Below are positions 5,659-8,475 of a stretch of DNA of 8,475 nucleotides, piece after piece; the stretch's first letter is position 1; the number at the start of each line of letters is the position of its first letter. The stretch covers positions 1 to 8,475 of the forward strand of contig JANYDP010000325.1 in assembly GCA_025363535.1 (NCBI GenBank), in the 5' to 3' direction. The notes under the pieces are model-generated. The model saw only the letters and a program-made list of their open reading frames with translations, was not told the origin of the DNA and did not search any database. The position numbers and the translations under genes were made by a program. This DNA comes from Verrucomicrobiota bacterium (GTDB lineage Bacteria; Verrucomicrobiota; Verrucomicrobiia; Limisphaerales; CAIQOK01).

Positions 5659-5703
5659 ATTTGCCGGCGCCCCCCGCTCAACTTAAAATGACCGGCGGCA
5701 AAT
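5659..5703. repeat. 8-bp inverted repeat between divergent genes
   Basis: ATTTGCCG (5659-5666) and CGGCAAAT (5696-5703) are exact inverted repeats with a 29-base loop in the region shared by the 5' ends of the small membrane protein and the prepilin-like gene. It could be an operator or a hairpin; the evidence is limited to symmetry and position. Confidence 0.25.
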
Positions 5704-5751
5704 CAGCGATTTACAAACCGGCCGAGTTCAGCTAAAGCTAAGGCCGCACCT

Positions 5752-6630
5752 ATGACCCAGAACGACCCAACGCAGGGTTTTCGGGCAACGACTCGGTGGC
5801 ATGACGAGCCGGCTTCAATTGTTTCCCAACGGCACGGCTTCACGCTGATCGAACTGCTGGTCGTGATTGCCATCATCGCTATCCTGGCGGCACTGCTGCT
5901 GCCGGCGTTGGCCGGCGCGAAAGACCTGGCGCGCCGCATCCATTGCATCGGCAACGAAAAACAACTGACGCTGGCGTGGGCGCTGTATCCGGTGGACAAC
6001 CACGAGAAGCTGGCGCTGAATGGTGCCGCAACCTTGGGTCTGGCGACTTATCCCTACCTCTGGATTTACGGCAGCAATCATGGTGATCCGCAGACGCTCA
6101 CGAATTCTGATTACCTGGTGTCGCCCCGATACGCGCTGTTCTCGCAATATCTTCGGACGACGGAGATTTACAAATGTCCGGCAGATCGTTCGCTCTGGCC
6201 GCTCAACGGGAAACTAGTCTACGAAATGAGGAGTTATTGCATGAACTCCTACCTCGGCACGCCCCCCGGCAATGTGCAGTCGCCCATCGCCACGAACGCC
6301 GCTTACCTGAGTTTTTTCAAGAGCTCACAGCTCGCCCGCGTCTCCACGGCCGATTTGTTTGTGTTCATTGACGGCAACCCGGCAAGCATCTGCACGCCGG
6401 CGTTCGGGGTGGACATGGTGGGGGAAACGTTCATTCATTATCCGTCCAGCTTTCATCGCGGCGGCGGTGTGGTTTCGTTTGCCGACGGCCATGTGGAACC
6501 GCACAAGTGGCTCGATGCCCGCACCCGGAAAGGCCTGCCGACCACCTCCCCCTACATCCCGCACGGCGATCCCTCGCCGGGCAATCAGGATTTGAAATGG
6601 ATTCGCGACCACACCACCGTGCGCAACTGA
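5752..6630 (+). CDS. Prepilin-type N-methylation/cleavage protein with H-X9-DG motif
   Basis: The 292-residue protein has a type III (prepilin) signal: basic leader to G29, then F30-T-L-I-E34 and a hydrophobic helix 'LLVVIAIIAILAALLLPALA', the substrate pattern for prepilin peptidase and N-methylation at F30. The rest resembles the DUF1559/type II pseudopilin-like proteins abundant in Planctomycetes and Verrucomicrobia, including an exact H-X9-DG motif (H235, D245-G246, in 'FHRGGGVVSFADGHVEPHKW'). Cysteines occur at 'IHCIGN', 'YKCPADR', 'SYCMNSY' and 'SICTP', so disulfides outside the cytoplasm are possible. The start at 5752 gives a 29-residue leader, long but acceptable; no clear Shine-Dalgarno precedes it. 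Proteins of this kind are thought to be assembled or displayed by type II secretion/type IV pilus-like machinery; the exact role is unknown. No secretion genes flank it here. Confidence 0.85.
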   Translation: MTQNDPTQGFRATTRWHDEPASIVSQRHGFTLIELLVVIAIIAILAALLLPALAGAKDLARRIHCIGNEKQLTLAWALYPVDNHEKLALNGAATLGLATYPYLWIYGSNHGDPQTLTNSDYLVSPRYALFSQYLRTTEIYKCPADRSLWPLNGKLVYEMRSYCMNSYLGTPPGNVQSPIATNAAYLSFFKSSQLARVSTADLFVFIDGNPASICTPAFGVDMVGETFIHYPSSFHRGGGVVSFADGHVEPHKWLDARTRKGLPTTSPYIPHGDPSPGNQDLKWIRDHTTVRN

Positions 6631-6749
6631 GCGCCGGTTAGGAAACACGGCGTAGGCCATCACTCGCTGCGGCGGTTAATCACAGCGGAAAAGTTTTCAG
6701 CAAAATATGTCTTGGCAGTCCCGTCTTCGTTTTGCAATCTGCCCGGGCT

Positions 6750-8475
<1,726 letters not shown>

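Overview
The window reads as a chromosomal contig of a Verrucomicrobia-type bacterium, most likely of the Pedosphaera/Limisphaera kind. That placement is inferred from protein style. The large secreted glycosidase is rich in Thr and Asn and ends in a 'YAVETSTNLTQWSNVF...RFYRIKLGP' domain typical of that phylum. A prepilin-like protein carries an H-X9-DG motif. The membrane pyrophosphatase belongs to a divergent branch, and intergenic hairpin repeats are present. Base composition is moderately GC-rich throughout, and nearly all genes lie on the + strand.

Layout. Bases 1-420 are a mosaic of gene remnants: an internal piece of an APC-family amino-acid permease runs directly, in another frame, into the last ~48 codons of an alpha-L-fucosidase (GH29). 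About 20 bases later come ten codons that look like the start of purD. Bases 444-632 hold a composite inverted repeat. Bases 827-4067 hold one very large secreted GH5 glycoside hydrolase of about 1,080 residues (signal peptide, beta-sandwich domain, GH5 domain, FN3, CBM-like domain, two Ig/cadherin-like domains, C-terminal domain). It is broken by two separate one-base deletions, near 1631 and 2747, so it appears as three open frames. A second copy of the repeat family lies at 4203-4312, directly upstream of an intact subclass-B3-type metallo-beta-lactamase (4332-5270). A 60-residue single-span membrane protein (5394-5576, minus strand) diverges from a type II pseudopilin-like H-X9-DG protein (5752-6630). 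The right end is filled by a membrane-bound ion-pumping pyrophosphatase (from 6750), open at the window edge with 575 codons visible.

How the genes work together. No single operon is evident, and the intact genes have independent roles: polysaccharide attack outside the cell, a periplasmic Zn hydrolase, a pseudopilin-like envelope protein, and a PPi-driven ion pump. The APC and fucosidase fragments and the GH5 gene suggest a saprophytic, polysaccharide-degrading lifestyle.

The most notable non-gene signals are the hairpin repeat family that brackets the GH5 gene, the 18-base dual-frame junction at 222-239 (real deletion or assembly chimera), the paired frameshifts, and the unusual active-site signature of the pyrophosphatase. 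I found no defence system, CRISPR array, transposase, tRNA or rRNA.
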